DNA of 64,000 nt from Burkholderia cepacia GG4 (GCF_000292915.1 NC_018513.1:1922001-1986000), one strand, 5' to 3'. Shown: positions 1 through 19,470, counted from the first letter of the stretch. Notes: generated by a model from the letters alone, not told the origin. Numbers and translations: made by a program.

Positions 1-1719
1 GTCGACCGAGCGCTGCAGCGCGACGCCGACGCGCATCTCGGGTCGCACGCCGGTGGCGACGAGATTGCGCGCGATGCGAGTGGCGCGCGCGTCGACCTCG
101 CCGCGTGTCAGCGCGCGATCGATGTCGGCGACGCCGCGTGCGTCGGGCCGTGCCTTCGCATGCGCGGCGATGCGCACGTGCACCGGCACGAACGGTGCGG
201 CTTCGGCTGCGCCTGCCGGCGCGTTCCACGCGAAGAGTTGGGCCAGCTCGTGGGCCGGCAGCCAGTCGAGATCGCCGATCGGCATGTCGGGGCGCGCGAG
301 CGCGTCTCCGAGCAGCGTGACGAAGCGCGCGGCCAGCCGCGCGATCGCGTCGGCGTCGAACAGGTCGAGCGCATAAATGAACGCGGCATCGAACGTGCCG
401 TCGGGCGTGGCCTCGACGGCGAGCGTCAGGTCGAATTTCGCGGACGGCGTGCCGGACGGCAACAGTGCGGCCGAGGCCGCGCCGAGCGCCGGCAGCGCGC
501 GGCGCTCGCCGTACGCGGCCATCACCTGGAACAGCGGATGGTGGCTGGCGCTGCGCGGCACGCCGAGCGCGTCGACGACCTGCTCGAACGGCACGTCCTG
601 GTGCATCTGCGCATCGACGAGCGCGCGCTGCGTGCGCGCGACCAGCGACGCGAAATCGCCGTGCACGGGCACGTCGACGTCGATCGCGAGCGTGTTGACG
701 AAGAAGCCGATCAGGCCGGCCGTTTCCGCGCGCTCGCGGTTCGCGGCCGGCACGCCGACGCAGATCCGCGCGTCGCCGGTCGCACGCGCGAGCAGCGCGT
801 CGAGCGCCGCGAGCAGCACCGCGAACGGCGTCGCGCCCGACGCGGCCGCGAATGCTCGCAGTTGCGCAGCGATGCGCGCGTCGAGCGAAAACACGTGACG
901 TGCGCCGCGCGCACTGCGGCGTGCGGGCCGCGCGGTCGCACCGGGCAGCGTCAGCACGCCGCGTTGCGGATCGAGCCGTTCGCGCCAGAATGCGAGCTGC
1001 CGATCGCGTTCGCCGGCATCGAGCCAGCGGCGCTGCCACAGTGCGTAGTCCGCGTACTGGATCGGCAGCGGCGCGAGCGGCACCGGTGCGCCCGACGCAT
1101 ACGCGCGATAGAACGCCGCGAGCTCGTCCAGCATCACGCCCGACGACCAGCCGTCCGACACGATGTGGTGACCCGTCAGCGCGAGCCAGTGATGCGTCGC
1201 GTCGAAGCGGATCAGGTGCACACGCACGAGCGGCGCCGCATCGAGATCGAACGCGTCGGCTTCGTCGGCCGTCGCGATGGCTTCTGCGCGCGCGATGCGG
1301 TCCCCGTCGGGCAGCGCTTCGAGATCGGTCTCGCGCCACGGGCAGCGCAGCGGCGGATGGATCGTCTGCGCGACGCCGTCCTCCGCTTCGTCGAAGGTCG
1401 TGCGCAGCGCTTCATGGCGCGCGATCAGCGCGTCGCACGCGAGCCGCAGCGCGTGTGCGTCGAGCGGGCCGCTCAGCGCGAGCCGCTCGGTGATGTGATA
1501 CGCGTCCGGCGCGTCGATCAGCCGCGCATGCAGCCACAGCCGCGTCTGCGCGAACGAGGCCGGCACACGGTCGCTGCGCGGCGTGCGCGGCGGAATCGGC
1601 AGCACGCGAAAGTCGATGCCGGCCGCGCCGAGCTTGTCGACGAATACGGCGCGCTGCGCGTCGGGCAGTTGCGCGAAACGCGTCGCGAGTGCGAGCCAGT
1701 CGGGTTGAACCTTCGTCAT
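1..1719 (-). CDS. orbJ: Ornibactin NRPS OrbJ, N-terminal part (runs off window edge)
   Basis: This frame stays open for 573 codons to the left edge, so the gene is 3'-incomplete here. It begins MTKVQPDW with ATG at 1717-1719, nine bases after the orbI stop, so the two NRPS genes are co-transcribed. Residues about 40-460 form a condensation domain with the HHxxxDGWS active-site motif near residue 185. An adenylation domain starts near residue 480. The upstream partner module loads Ser with no epimerase after it, so an LCL-type condensation domain is expected. From the known ornibactin structure, OrbJ should add the last N5-formyl-N5-hydroxyornithine; the residues needed to confirm that lie outside the window. 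The NRPS assignment is firm; the gene name rests on context. Confidence 0.9.
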   Translation of the reverse strand, partial: MTKVQPDWLALATRFAQLPDAQRAVFVDKLGAAGIDFRVLPIPPRTPRSDRVPASFAQTRLWLHARLIDAPDAYHITERLALSGPLDAHALRLACDALIARHEALRTTFDEAEDGVAQTIHPPLRCPWRETDLEALPDGDRIARAEAIATADEADAFDLDAAPLVRVHLIRFDATHHWLALTGHHIVSDGWSSGVMLDELAAFYRAYASGAPVPLAPLPIQYADYALWQRRWLDAGERDRQLAFWRERLDPQRGVLTLPGATARPARRSARGARHVFSLDARIAAQLRAFAAASGATPFAVLLAALDALLARATGDARICVGVPAANRERAETAGLIGFFVNTLAIDVDVPVHGDFASLVARTQRALVDAQMHQDVPFEQVVDALGVPRSASHHPLFQVMAAYGERRALPALGAASAALLPSGTPSAKFDLTLAVEATPDGTFDAAFIYALDLFDADAIARLAARFVTLLGDALARPDMPIGDLDWLPAHELAQLFAWNAPAGAAEAAPFVPVHVRIAAHAKARPDARGVADIDRALTRGEVDARATRIARNLVATGVRPEMRVGVALQRSVD

Positions 1720-1728
1720 CCGTCGTCC

Positions 1729-11427
<9,699 letters not shown>

Positions 11428-11497
11428 GTGCGTGAAGTCCTTCGGTCCGGCCGCTTCGGCCAAGTCTCGGGGCCGCAAGGGGCGGCTTCACTGGTGT

Positions 11498-11522
11498 GAC
11501 GAACGGCGCGGCCGATTTTTTA
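11498..11522 (-). promoter_or_regulatory. OrbS-type promoter of orbI
   Basis: On the minus strand TAAAA (11522-11518) is followed by 16 nt and CGTC (11501-11498). This is the -35/-10 architecture of PvdS/OrbS iron-starvation sigma promoters. It lies about 70 nt upstream of the orbI start and matches the boxes in front of orbH and orbE in spacing and sequence. Confidence 0.85.
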
Positions 11523-11571
11523 CCGGTTTGCGAGCAAAGTGCGCGCGCGCTCATTTTTTTGCATGCGCTGC

Positions 11572-11596
11572 TAAATATTTGTCCGGCCCGTTCGTC
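11572..11596 (+). promoter_or_regulatory. OrbS-type promoter of orbE
   Basis: TAAAT (11572-11576), 16 nt, then CGTC (11593-11596), about 105 nt upstream of orbE. It is divergent from the orbI promoter, with roughly 50 bp between the two -35 elements, so one short region drives both synthesis and export. Confidence 0.85.
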
Positions 11597-11700
11597 TATC
11601 AGGGAGGAAAGCCGCAACCGGGTTCGCCCCGCACGCTGCTTTCGCGTCAGTTGTGCGGTTTCCGCATGTTTCGCCTGCCCTTCATTTACCGACGTTGCCG

Positions 11701-13446
11701 ATGACAGCCGCCCACGAGCCTTCTTCCCCGCCGTCCCTCGACGCTTCCCCCGGCCGCCCCGCGGCGCGCCTGATCCTCGCGCTGCTGCGCGAAAGCCGCG
11801 CATCGCTCGCACTGGCGCTCGTCGCCTGCGTGCTCAACGGCGTCGCGAGCGTGCTGCTCGTCGCGACGCTGAACCGCGCGCTCGCGCAGCCCGGCGCGGC
11901 CGATGCGTCGCTCGCGTGGCGCTTCGCGCTGTGCGCGGTGATCGCGCTCGTCACGCGGATCGTGTCGGGCACGCTGTTCGCCCGGCTGTCGCAGGACACG
12001 ATGGCGCGGCTGCGCGTGCATCTCGCGCGGCGCGTCGGCGCGGCGGAGCTGCGCGACATCGAGCGGATCGGCGCGGCACCCGTGCAGTCGGTGCTGACCG
12101 ACGACGCGACCAACGTGTCGATGCTGTTCTTCGCGCTGCCGAACCTGGTGATGCACGGCTCGATCGTGTTCGGCTGCCTCGGCTATCTCGCGTGGCTGTC
12201 GTGGCCCGTGTGTCTGCTCGCGGTTACCGCGATCATCGCCGGCTCGCTCGGCTATCACACCGGCGATCGCCGAGCGATCGCGTCGCTCGAAGCGGCCGGC
12301 CAGGCGCAGGACCGCCTGTTCGGTTATCTCGGCTCGCTGTTCTCCGGCGCGAAGGAACTGAAGCTGCACGACGCGCGCGCGCGCCAGTTCGTCGACGGCC
12401 AGCTCGGCACCGCGATCGGCGAAGTGCGCGACCACCGCCGCCGCGCGTTCAGCGCGTATGCGGTCGGCGTCGGCTGGATCATCTTCCTGTTCTACGTGTT
12501 CCTCGGCGCGGCCGCGTTCTGGCCGCAGCTCGGCGTGCATGCCGATGCAAGTACGGCAGCCGGCTACGTCGTCGTGTTCCTGTTCATGCTGGTGCCGCTC
12601 GACGGACTGCTGAACAACCTGCCGACCGTCAATGCGGCGCGCGTGTCGCTCACGCGCATCGAAGGCGTGATGGCGGAATTCGGCGCGCTGCGCACGGTGC
12701 CGCCCGCCAGCGACGCGCCCGACGTGCCGCCGGCCGGCGCCGTCACGCTGCGCGACGTCACGCACGCGTACTTCCACGAGCGTGACGAGCGGATGTTCCG
12801 GATCGGGCCGATCAACCTGACGATCCGGCCGGGCGAGCTCGTGTTCATCGTCGGCGGCAACGGCAGCGGCAAGACGACGCTCGCAAAGGTGCTGACGGGG
12901 CTCTACGAGCCGGAGGAAGGCACGATCGAGGTCGACGGCCGGACCATCGGCTGGCGCGAGCGCGCCGCGTACCGGCAGCGCTTCAGTGCGGTGTACAACG
13001 ACTTCCACCTGTTCGATGCGTTGCTCGGCATCGTCGATCCGGACGATCCGGCGCGTGCGCAGGCCGATGCGCGCGCGAACGCGCTCGTCGCGAAGCTCGC
13101 GCTCGACCACAAGGTGAAGGTCATCGACGGCGCGTTCTCGAACCGCGCGCTGTCGACCGGGCAGCGCAAGCGGCTCGCGCTCGTCGTCGCGTATCTGGAA
13201 GACCGGCCGTTCTACCTGTTCGACGAATGGGCGGCCGACCAGGACCCGTCGTTCAAGGCCGTGTTCTACGAGCAGTTGCTGCCCGAGCTGCGTGCGCGCG
13301 GCAAGGCCGTGATCGTGATCACGCACGACGACCGCTACTTCGATCTCGCCGACCGGCTGCTGAAGCTCGACAACGGGCAGATCGTCAGCGACACGACGCC
13401 CGCGCGATCGCGTGCACGGGATGGCGTCGATGCGCTGAGCGCGTAA
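11701..13446 (+). CDS. orbE: Ornibactin-type siderophore ABC exporter OrbE
   Basis: This is a half-size ABC transporter of 581 residues with fused membrane and ATPase domains, of the cyclic-peptide/siderophore exporter family that includes PvdE. Residues about 20-300 hold hydrophobic membrane segments. The nucleotide-binding domain has Walker A GGNGSGKTT (385-393), the family's variant signature LSTGQRKR (from 484) and Walker B FYLFDEW (504-510). The start is uncertain: ATG at 11701 gives MTAAHEP, but an in-frame GTG at 11653 would add 16 residues, and neither has a strong ribosome-binding site. It is the only orb gene on the plus strand and has its own iron-starvation promoter. By family it should move ornibactin or a precursor across the inner membrane. 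Confidence 0.92.
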   Translation: MTAAHEPSSPPSLDASPGRPAARLILALLRESRASLALALVACVLNGVASVLLVATLNRALAQPGAADASLAWRFALCAVIALVTRIVSGTLFARLSQDTMARLRVHLARRVGAAELRDIERIGAAPVQSVLTDDATNVSMLFFALPNLVMHGSIVFGCLGYLAWLSWPVCLLAVTAIIAGSLGYHTGDRRAIASLEAAGQAQDRLFGYLGSLFSGAKELKLHDARARQFVDGQLGTAIGEVRDHRRRAFSAYAVGVGWIIFLFYVFLGAAAFWPQLGVHADASTAAGYVVVFLFMLVPLDGLLNNLPTVNAARVSLTRIEGVMAEFGALRTVPPASDAPDVPPAGAVTLRDVTHAYFHERDERMFRIGPINLTIRPGELVFIVGGNGSGKTTLAKVLTGLYEPEEGTIEVDGRTIGWRERAAYRQRFSAVYNDFHLFDALLGIVDPDDPARAQADARANALVAKLALDHKVKVIDGAFSNRALSTGQRKRLALVVAYLEDRPFYLFDEWAADQDPSFKAVFYEQLLPELRARGKAVIVITHDDRYFDLADRLLKLDNGQIVSDTTPARSRARDGVDALSA

Positions 13447-13459
13447 GCGTGAACCCCGC

Positions 13460-13493
13460 CCGCCTGCGCGCCGTGATGGCACCGCGCAGGCGG
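13460..13493. terminator. Stem-loop between convergent orbE and orbB
   Basis: A perfect 11-bp inverted repeat, CCGCCTGCGCG / CGCGCAGGCGG, with a 12-nt loop lies 14 bp after orbE and about 130 bp beyond the end of orbB. There is no T-tract, so it could end transcription from either side only weakly or with help. The rest of the 180-bp gap shows nothing I recognise. Confidence 0.5.
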
Positions 13494-13626
13494 ATGCGGT
13501 TCGGAAGGGAATGTCGTTCCGCGTACGCGCGACGCCAACCGAATAGTGCGGGATGCCCGTCCGGCACGAGCATGACGGCGCCTTTCCCGACCACGCTGCC
13601 CTGCCCGCGAACGATCATCCGCGCGT

Positions 13627-14661
13627 TCAGCGCACGGCCGGCAGATTCAGCATCGTGTCGGTCATCACATCGGCCAGCTTCAACGCTGACATCGGCCCGC
13701 CGAAGCCCCAGATGTTGCGCTCGACGAGCGCGATCCGGCGCTCGCGCATCGCGGGCACGAAGCGCCACACCGGCGAATCGAGTTTCGCGGACAGCGGCAG
13801 CGCCATCCCCGTCGCGGTGACGAACAGCACGGCGAGATCGCGTTGCCGGAGCAAATCGGCGGACGTCACGTAAAGCGTGCCTTCCCGCGTCGGCTGCTTC
13901 GGCCACGGATCGAGCCCGAGCGCGCGCGCGAGGCCCGCCGACGTGCTGTTGCCCGTATAGGCCCAGTAGCGGTCGGGAAGCCCGAGATCCTGTAGCAGTG
14001 CGATGCGTTCTCCGCCGCGTCCGGCCGCCTTGAGTCGCGACGCATTACGCGCGATCCCGGCGTCGAGTTGCGCGTCGACCGTCTTCGCGCGCGCAGCGCG
14101 TCCGGTTACGGAACCGATCGTCCGGAAGATCTGGCGCATCCAGTCGAGCTGGGTGACGGGCTCGCCGGCTTCCGACACGTTCGGGCTGAACTGGAACAGG
14201 ATCGTCGGCGCGATCCGGTCGAGCGCGGCGAAGATCGGTGCATGCCGGAAGCCGACGCCGATGATGAGATCGGGCTTGACCGCGGCGATCGCCTCGAGCC
14301 CCGGCTCCTGCCGCGAGCCGACGTCGGTCACGTGCGCGAGCCGATCGCTCTCGTAACCGAGCCAGCCCGGGTAGAACGCGGTATCGGCCATCCCGACCGG
14401 CACGATATCGAGCGCGATCACGCTTTCCGCGAACATGAAGTCGAGCGCGACCACGCGTTGCGGCCGCACCGGCATCGTCGCGCTCGCCTGCGATACGACC
14501 GGGTTGCCGGCGAGCGAACGGCCTGGTTGCGAAGCCGTGCTGCCCGGCCCGCCGCGTGCATCGTCGGCGGCCGCGCCGGCCGGCGCGACGAGCGCGCCGC
14601 AGCACGCCGCGCCGAGCGCGGCCAGTGCACCGAGCGCGTGCCGGCGGCCGGCATGCGTCAC
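13627..14661 (-). CDS. orbB: Ferri-ornibactin periplasmic binding protein OrbB
   Basis: A 344-residue FhuD/BtuF-like iron-siderophore binding protein. I take the GTG at 14661, because GTGA overlaps the orbF stop exactly as at the other junctions of this operon; the longer open frame would start inside orbF. The N-terminus ([10 protein letters not shown], then an Ala/Leu-rich stretch and PAGAAA) is a signal peptide; the Arg pair hints at Tat but the motif is poor. The mature part has the class signatures [29 protein letters not shown] and a C-terminal EP-ligand domain. It should deliver ferri-ornibactin to OrbD/OrbC. It is the last gene of the orbH-G-C-D-F-B transcript. Confidence 0.9.
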   Translation of the reverse strand: MTHAGRRHALGALAALGAACCGALVAPAGAAADDARGGPGSTASQPGRSLAGNPVVSQASATMPVRPQRVVALDFMFAESVIALDIVPVGMADTAFYPGWLGYESDRLAHVTDVGSRQEPGLEAIAAVKPDLIIGVGFRHAPIFAALDRIAPTILFQFSPNVSEAGEPVTQLDWMRQIFRTIGSVTGRAARAKTVDAQLDAGIARNASRLKAAGRGGERIALLQDLGLPDRYWAYTGNSTSAGLARALGLDPWPKQPTREGTLYVTSADLLRQRDLAVLFVTATGMALPLSAKLDSPVWRFVPAMRERRIALVERNIWGFGGPMSALKLADVMTDTMLNLPAVR

Positions 14662-15458
14662 CGGATCGCGTCCTGCTCGGCCAGCGCCGCGTCGTCCATC
14701 GTCAATAGCAGGGGGCAGCTTCCACACAGTTGCGTTTCTCCAGGAATTTCATAGCGCAGGCAGCACACGCGGCGCGCGCGAAACGGCGTCGGCAGCAGCG
14801 GCGAGCGCGGCACGGCGTCGCGTACCGGCAGACGCAGCGGATTCGGTTCGCCATCGACGCAGGACGCGCCGAACAGCCAGTTGGCATCGCGAGCGGGATC
14901 GGCCGTGCACGGCAGCGAGCGGTAGGTATCGAACAGATAATCGAGCAGGTTGCCCGCGTTGCTCCACAGCACGCGCGGCGTGACGCGGCCCATCGTCGCG
15001 AGCAGGTCGATCACCGCGCCGAGATGCGCGACGAGCCCCGCATAGCGCGGCGCGGGTGCGTCGCACGGTGCGCCGAGCGCGTCCGGCGCGACATACAGCG
15101 CGGCCGGCATCCCGTCGTCGAGTGCGACGAAGGTGCGTTCCGGCGCCATGTCGAGCGGCCGGCCGAGCGTCAGCGCGGCGACCACGCCGGCCGGCACCGC
15201 GCGGCCGAAGTAATACTTGCTCCATTGCGACATCAGCGCGCGCGCATGCTGCGCCGGATCGCCGCCGTAATGGCGGACCATCGCGTCGAGCACGGCATCA
15301 CGGTGATCGGGCAGCGCGCTGACGGGCACGACGATCCGGCCCGGCGCGTGCGCGTCGTCAGGTATCCCGAGCCACACGACGTCGAGATGCTCGGCGAACG
15401 CGGCAGGCGCGAACGCCGAGAACCGTGCGGCGCATGCGCCGTCGAGCGCCGGCATCAT
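14658..15458 (-). CDS. orbF: FhuF-like ferric-siderophore reductase OrbF
   Basis: A 266-residue cytoplasmic protein of the FhuF family, which reduces siderophore-bound Fe(III) so that iron is released. Near the C-terminus are four cysteines arranged CC-x11-C-x2-C ([17 protein letters not shown]), the expected [2Fe-2S] ligands. The start is ATG at 15458, whose ATGA overlaps the orbD stop; a second ATG follows directly. The 3' end overlaps orbB by GTGA. Placement inside the uptake operon, between permease and binding protein, supports release of iron from ornibactin in the cytoplasm. Confidence 0.88.
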   Translation of the reverse strand: MMPALDGACAARFSAFAPAAFAEHLDVVWLGIPDDAHAPGRIVVPVSALPDHRDAVLDAMVRHYGGDPAQHARALMSQWSKYYFGRAVPAGVVAALTLGRPLDMAPERTFVALDDGMPAALYVAPDALGAPCDAPAPRYAGLVAHLGAVIDLLATMGRVTPRVLWSNAGNLLDYLFDTYRSLPCTADPARDANWLFGASCVDGEPNPLRLPVRDAVPRSPLLPTPFRARRVCCLRYEIPGETQLCGSCPLLLTMDDAALAEQDAIR

Positions 15459-17548
15459 CGCCCCGCGCGCCGGGCGCGGCGCCCCTCGAGGATCAGCAGT
15501 CCGAGCAGGTACGGCGCGCCGATCAGCGCGGTCAGCACGCCGGCCGGCACTTCGCGCGGCGCGACGACGGTGCGGGCCGCCAGGTCGGCGAAGCCGAGAA
15601 TCAGCGCGCCGCATGCGGCCGCGAGCCACAGCCGCGTGCGATGCCGGCGCGCGCCGAGCATCGTCGCGACATGCGGCGCCATCAGGCCGATGAAGCCGAC
15701 CGGCCCGACGGCCGCGACGGCCGCGCACGCGGCGAGCGTCGCGATCGTCAGCGCGAGCGGCCGCAATGCGGCGACCGGCAGGCCGAGCGCGGCCGCCTGG
15801 TCGTCGCCGAGCGCGAGCATGTCGAGCGGCCGCGCGAGCCATGCGAATACGGGCACTGCAAGCACGCACCACGGCAGCAGCATCGACACCTCGACCCAAC
15901 TGCGGCCATAGGTGCCGCCGACCAGCCATACGACGAATCGCGCGGGCTGTACGCTTTCCTGCGTGATCAGCCATTGCGCGAGCGTGGTCCACAGCGCGCC
16001 GATGACGATGCCGGTCAGCGCGACCGCGAGCGGTGCGTAACGATGCCGGTGATTCAGCGCGAGCGTAATCGCGAGCGACAGTCCACCGCCGATCAGCGCG
16101 GCTGCCGCAAGCGTCACGTGGCCCATCAGCGGCCACGTCGACAAGGCGAACAGCGTGACGAACCCCGCGCCCTGCGTGACGCCGAGCACTTCGGGGCCCG
16201 CGAGCGGGTTGCGCACGACGCTTTGCATCGCGACGCCGCTTACGGCGAGCAGCGCGCCCGCGAGCAGCGCGCACAGCAGCCGCGGCATGCGCAGGTCGAT
16301 CAGCATGCGCGCGACGGCATCGTGGCCCGACAGCGCGGCGGACCAGCGCGCGGGCGACAGCCATTCGGGGCCTGCCGATACGCCGACGCACACCACGAGC
16401 ACGCCGGCCGCGACGAACAGCGCGGTGCGCAGCGGCCAGCCGAGCCGTTCGAGCCAGCCGACGACGCGCGTCGAGCCGCCGCCGGCCGTGCGCTCGCCAT
16501 CCGCGTGCAGCACGCCCGACCATGCGGCGCCGCGCCGGATCATCGCGAGCATCAGCGGCGTGCCGACGAGCGCGATCGCGACGCCGGTCGACAGCGTCGC
16601 GTCGAGGCCCGATGCGAGCACCGCGCTGTCGGTGACGAGTACCAGCGCCCCGCCCGCAAGCGCCGACAGCGGCACCAGCACGCCGAGCCGTGCCGCGCGT
16701 GCGCCGCGCACCTGGCGCAGCAGGTTCGGCGCGACGAGCCCGACATACGACAACGGGCCCGCGATGCTGACCGCCACGCTCGTGAACGCGACCGCGACGA
16801 TCGTCGCGGCGAATCGCGTCGCGTCGACGCGCACGCCGGCCGCAGCTGCTGCATCGTCGCCGAGCGCGAGCGGATTCAACGGCCGGATCACGAACGGCAG
16901 CGCCAGCAGTGGCACGACGAGCCAACGTGCGGCGAGCGCGAGCCCGGTCGCGCCCGGTTGATAAAGGCTGCCGTTGGTCCACAGCGCGGCGCCCGCGATG
17001 TTCTGCTCGAAGAACGCGAGCACGAGCGTCGACAGTGCCGCGAACAGCAGCATGCAGACGCTGCCGGCGAGCACGAGCCGCAGCGGTGTCGCGCGCCAGC
17101 CGCCGGCCGCGACGATCGCACACGTCGCGGCGAGCAGGCCGCAAACGAACAGCAGCGGCACCTCTGCGACACCGGCGAGCGCCGGCACCAGCATCGCGGC
17201 GAGCAGGCCGAGCTGCGCGCCGCCCGTCACGCCGAGCAGGTCGGGCGACGCGAGCGGGTTGCGCGTGAGCGACTGGAACAGCGCGCCCGCGATGCCGAGG
17301 CAGCCGCCCGCGACGAGCGCGGCCGCGACGCGCGGCAGGTTGAGGTCGAACAGGAACACGTGCGCGAGCGCGGCGGCGTCGCTGCCCGGCACGGCGTTCC
17401 ACCACACGCGCAGGTCGGGCGCGACGCGCAGCGCCGCCAGCAGCGCGATCAGCACGACGAGGCCGAGCGCGAGCGCGCCGGCGCGGCGACCGGAGGTGGC
17501 GCCCTGCCCGCTCGCGGCAAGGCGCTTGCGCATCGCGAAGGTCGTCAT
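15455..17548 (-). CDS. orbD: Ferri-ornibactin permease OrbD (fused two-half FhuB type)
   Basis: A 697-residue inner-membrane permease. Two FecCD-type halves (about 1-345 and 350-697) are fused as in FhuB. Both halves carry the family pattern of a Pro/Arg-rich L(N/D)LPR or LRMPR start and the conserved stretch LSGVAMQS..RNPLAGPEVLGV or LGIAGALFQSLTRNPLASPDLLGV (fragments of each are visible). It starts with ATG overlapping the orbC stop (ATGA) and ends overlapping orbF (ATGA). Together with OrbC and OrbB it forms a complete ABC importer for the ferric siderophore. The hydroxamate-like FhuB fusion suits a hydroxamate/hydroxycarboxylate siderophore. Confidence 0.92.
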   Translation of the reverse strand: MTTFAMRKRLAASGQGATSGRRAGALALGLVVLIALLAALRVAPDLRVWWNAVPGSDAAALAHVFLFDLNLPRVAAALVAGGCLGIAGALFQSLTRNPLASPDLLGVTGGAQLGLLAAMLVPALAGVAEVPLLFVCGLLAATCAIVAAGGWRATPLRLVLAGSVCMLLFAALSTLVLAFFEQNIAGAALWTNGSLYQPGATGLALAARWLVVPLLALPFVIRPLNPLALGDDAAAAAGVRVDATRFAATIVAVAFTSVAVSIAGPLSYVGLVAPNLLRQVRGARAARLGVLVPLSALAGGALVLVTDSAVLASGLDATLSTGVAIALVGTPLMLAMIRRGAAWSGVLHADGERTAGGGSTRVVGWLERLGWPLRTALFVAAGVLVVCVGVSAGPEWLSPARWSAALSGHDAVARMLIDLRMPRLLCALLAGALLAVSGVAMQSVVRNPLAGPEVLGVTQGAGFVTLFALSTWPLMGHVTLAAAALIGGGLSLAITLALNHRHRYAPLAVALTGIVIGALWTTLAQWLITQESVQPARFVVWLVGGTYGRSWVEVSMLLPWCVLAVPVFAWLARPLDMLALGDDQAAALGLPVAALRPLALTIATLAACAAVAAVGPVGFIGLMAPHVATMLGARRHRTRLWLAAACGALILGFADLAARTVVAPREVPAGVLTALIGAPYLLGLLILEGRRARRAGR

Positions 17549-18417
17549 ACGGCGAGATTCCGGTCAACTGCGGGGTCAACTGCGCGGTCGAACGTGCCCG
17601 CCGCGTGCGACGCGCCGGACGGCGGCGGCCCGTAGGCCGGCACGCACATCGGCGCGCCGGTCTGCGGGTGCGCGAGCTTCAGCATGTCGACGCCGAACGC
17701 CGCGCGCAAGCACGCCGGCTCCAGCATCGCGTCGGGCGAGCCCTGCGCAACGAGGCGGCCGGCACGCATCAGCACGATGTCGTCGCTGTACGCAGCCGCC
17801 TGGTTCAGGTCGTGCAGAACCCACACGATCGTCAGCCCGCGCGCGCGGTTCAGCGCGCGCAGCGCGTCGAGGATGTCGAGCTGGTGATGGATGTCGAGAT
17901 AGGTCGTCGGCTCGTCGAGCAGCACGATCGGCGCCTGCTGCGCGAGCGCCATCGCGATCCAAGCACGCTGCCGCTCGCCGCCCGACAGCGCGCCGACGTC
18001 GCGCTCGGCGTCGCCGGCGAGGCCGCTCGTGTCGAGCGCCTCGTCGATCGCCGCATGATCGGCGCGCGACAGCCCGCGCAGGAAGCCGCCGTACGCGTAG
18101 CGCCCGTACGCGACCAGCTCGCGCACGGTCAGCCCCGACGGAATCTGGTTGAACTGCGCGAGCATGGTCAGCTCGCGCGCGAGCGTGCGACGGCGAAACG
18201 ACGCGAGCGGCTTGCCGTTCACGTCGACCTGGCCCGCACGCGCGGGCTGCAGGCCCGCGAGCGTGCGCAGCAGCGTGCTCTTGCCGCAGCCGTTCGGCCC
18301 GCACAGCGCCGTGACGCGACCGGCCGCGATCGACAGGTTCAGCCCGTCGATCACGACATGGTCGCGATAACCCACTGTCAGCCCGCGCGCGGCAAGCGCG
18401 GCGGTACTACGCGTCAT
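17545..18417 (-). CDS. orbC: Ferri-ornibactin ABC importer ATPase OrbC
   Basis: A 290-residue ATPase of the FepC/FhuC type. It has Walker A GPNGCGKST (about 40-48), signature LSGGERQR (about 141), Walker B IVLLDEP (about 161), followed by the family's TTYLDIHHQLDIL. The start chosen, MTRSTAAL at 18417, overlaps the end of orbG by 11 nt; earlier in-frame codons lie deep inside orbG. It ends with a 4-nt overlap into orbD. It should power uptake of ferri-ornibactin through OrbD. Confidence 0.93.
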   Translation of the reverse strand: MTRSTAALAARGLTVGYRDHVVIDGLNLSIAAGRVTALCGPNGCGKSTLLRTLAGLQPARAGQVDVNGKPLASFRRRTLARELTMLAQFNQIPSGLTVRELVAYGRYAYGGFLRGLSRADHAAIDEALDTSGLAGDAERDVGALSGGERQRAWIAMALAQQAPIVLLDEPTTYLDIHHQLDILDALRALNRARGLTIVWVLHDLNQAAAYSDDIVLMRAGRLVAQGSPDAMLEPACLRAAFGVDMLKLAHPQTGAPMCVPAYGPPPSGASHAAGTFDRAVDPAVDRNLAV

Positions 18418-19426
18418 CGGTCCTCCGTTCGGTCGCGCGCGTGACCGTGTAACTCTGCGCCATCGCGACGACCACCTTGCGCGGCCCCTCGAACGGGTCG
18501 CGCGCATGCGCGGTCAGCATGTTGTCGAGCATCAGCACGTCGCCCGTCTGCCACGGGAACACGATGCGCTGGCGGTCGAGCACGCCGCGAATCTCCGCGA
18601 GCGCGTCGGCCTCGAGCGGTGCGCCGTCGCCGTAGTACACGTTGCGCGGCACGTTCTCGAGCCCGACCGCGTCGACGAGCGCGTCCTGCATGTCGTCGTC
18701 GAGCGCGGACAGGTGAAACAGGTTCGCCTGGTTGAACCACACGCGGTCGCCGGTGCGAGGATGCCGTGCGACGGCCTGGCAGCGTTCGCGCGTGCGCAAC
18801 AGCAGTTCGCCGTCGTCGTCGGTGCGCCATGCGCATTCGATCCCGCGCGCCGCGCACATCCGGTCGACCTCGGCCGGCTCGTCGGTGCCGAACGACTGCT
18901 GCCACGGCAGGTCGAGCCCTTGGCCGAAATTGCGCACGTACAGCAGCTCGCGCCGCTCGAAGCGCGCGACCAGCGCCGGATCGAGCGCGCGATAGACGGC
19001 GCGGCTGTCCGCGATCGGCGTCGCCCCGCCCTTCGGCGCCGCGAGCGCGCAATGGAACCAGATCCGCAGCGGCCATTCGCGCGTATACGACTGTTCGTTA
19101 TGCAGCGGAATCACGCGGTGCGGCGGATATTCGGTCGACGTATAGACGGCGCCTTCGACCTGGCTGCGCGGCGTCGATGCGTATTCATAGCCGATCAGCG
19201 GATCGCCGAACGACGCCGCGAACTGCTGGAACGCGTCGATCGACGGCACGTGAAAGCCCGTGAACAGCACACCGCCCGCCCGTTCGAGCGCATCGGCCGC
19301 GATCGCATGCGCAAGCGGCGCGAGCGCGTCGATCGACATGCCGTCGGCGCTGCGCGGCGATACGACGGTGGGCAGCCCCGGCTCGATACGCAGGTCGTCG
19401 AGCGTCGGCAACGAAAGCAAGGTCAT
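18407..19426 (-). CDS. orbG: TauD-family dioxygenase OrbG, aspartate beta-hydroxylase candidate
   Basis: A 339-residue Fe(II)/2-oxoglutarate dioxygenase of the TauD/SyrP clan. The probable metal ligands are His109 and Glu111 in LHNEQSY and His307 in LTAHARDPF, with Arg nearby in GPRK for 2-oxoglutarate. An HxE rather than HxD facial triad occurs in the amino-acid hydroxylases linked to siderophore synthetases. Ornibactin contains threo-beta-hydroxyaspartate, so hydroxylation of Asp, probably while bound to OrbI module 2, is the natural role. AGAGGA precedes the ATG. It follows orbH by 44 bp and overlaps orbC by 11 nt. Confidence 0.9.
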   Translation of the reverse strand: MTLLSLPTLDDLRIEPGLPTVVSPRSADGMSIDALAPLAHAIAADALERAGGVLFTGFHVPSIDAFQQFAASFGDPLIGYEYASTPRSQVEGAVYTSTEYPPHRVIPLHNEQSYTREWPLRIWFHCALAAPKGGATPIADSRAVYRALDPALVARFERRELLYVRNFGQGLDLPWQQSFGTDEPAEVDRMCAARGIECAWRTDDDGELLLRTRERCQAVARHPRTGDRVWFNQANLFHLSALDDDMQDALVDAVGLENVPRNVYYGDGAPLEADALAEIRGVLDRQRIVFPWQTGDVLMLDNMLTAHARDPFEGPRKVVVAMAQSYTVTRATERRTDDA

Positions 19427-19470
19427 GCAACGTCCTCTTCAGGTAGCGCGCCGGATCTCGGCGCAGCGGG

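Noticed and set aside
11686..13482. A 598-codon antisense frame opposite orbE
   Set aside because: Arg/Glu/His-rich translation without domains; orbE shows intact ABC motifs.
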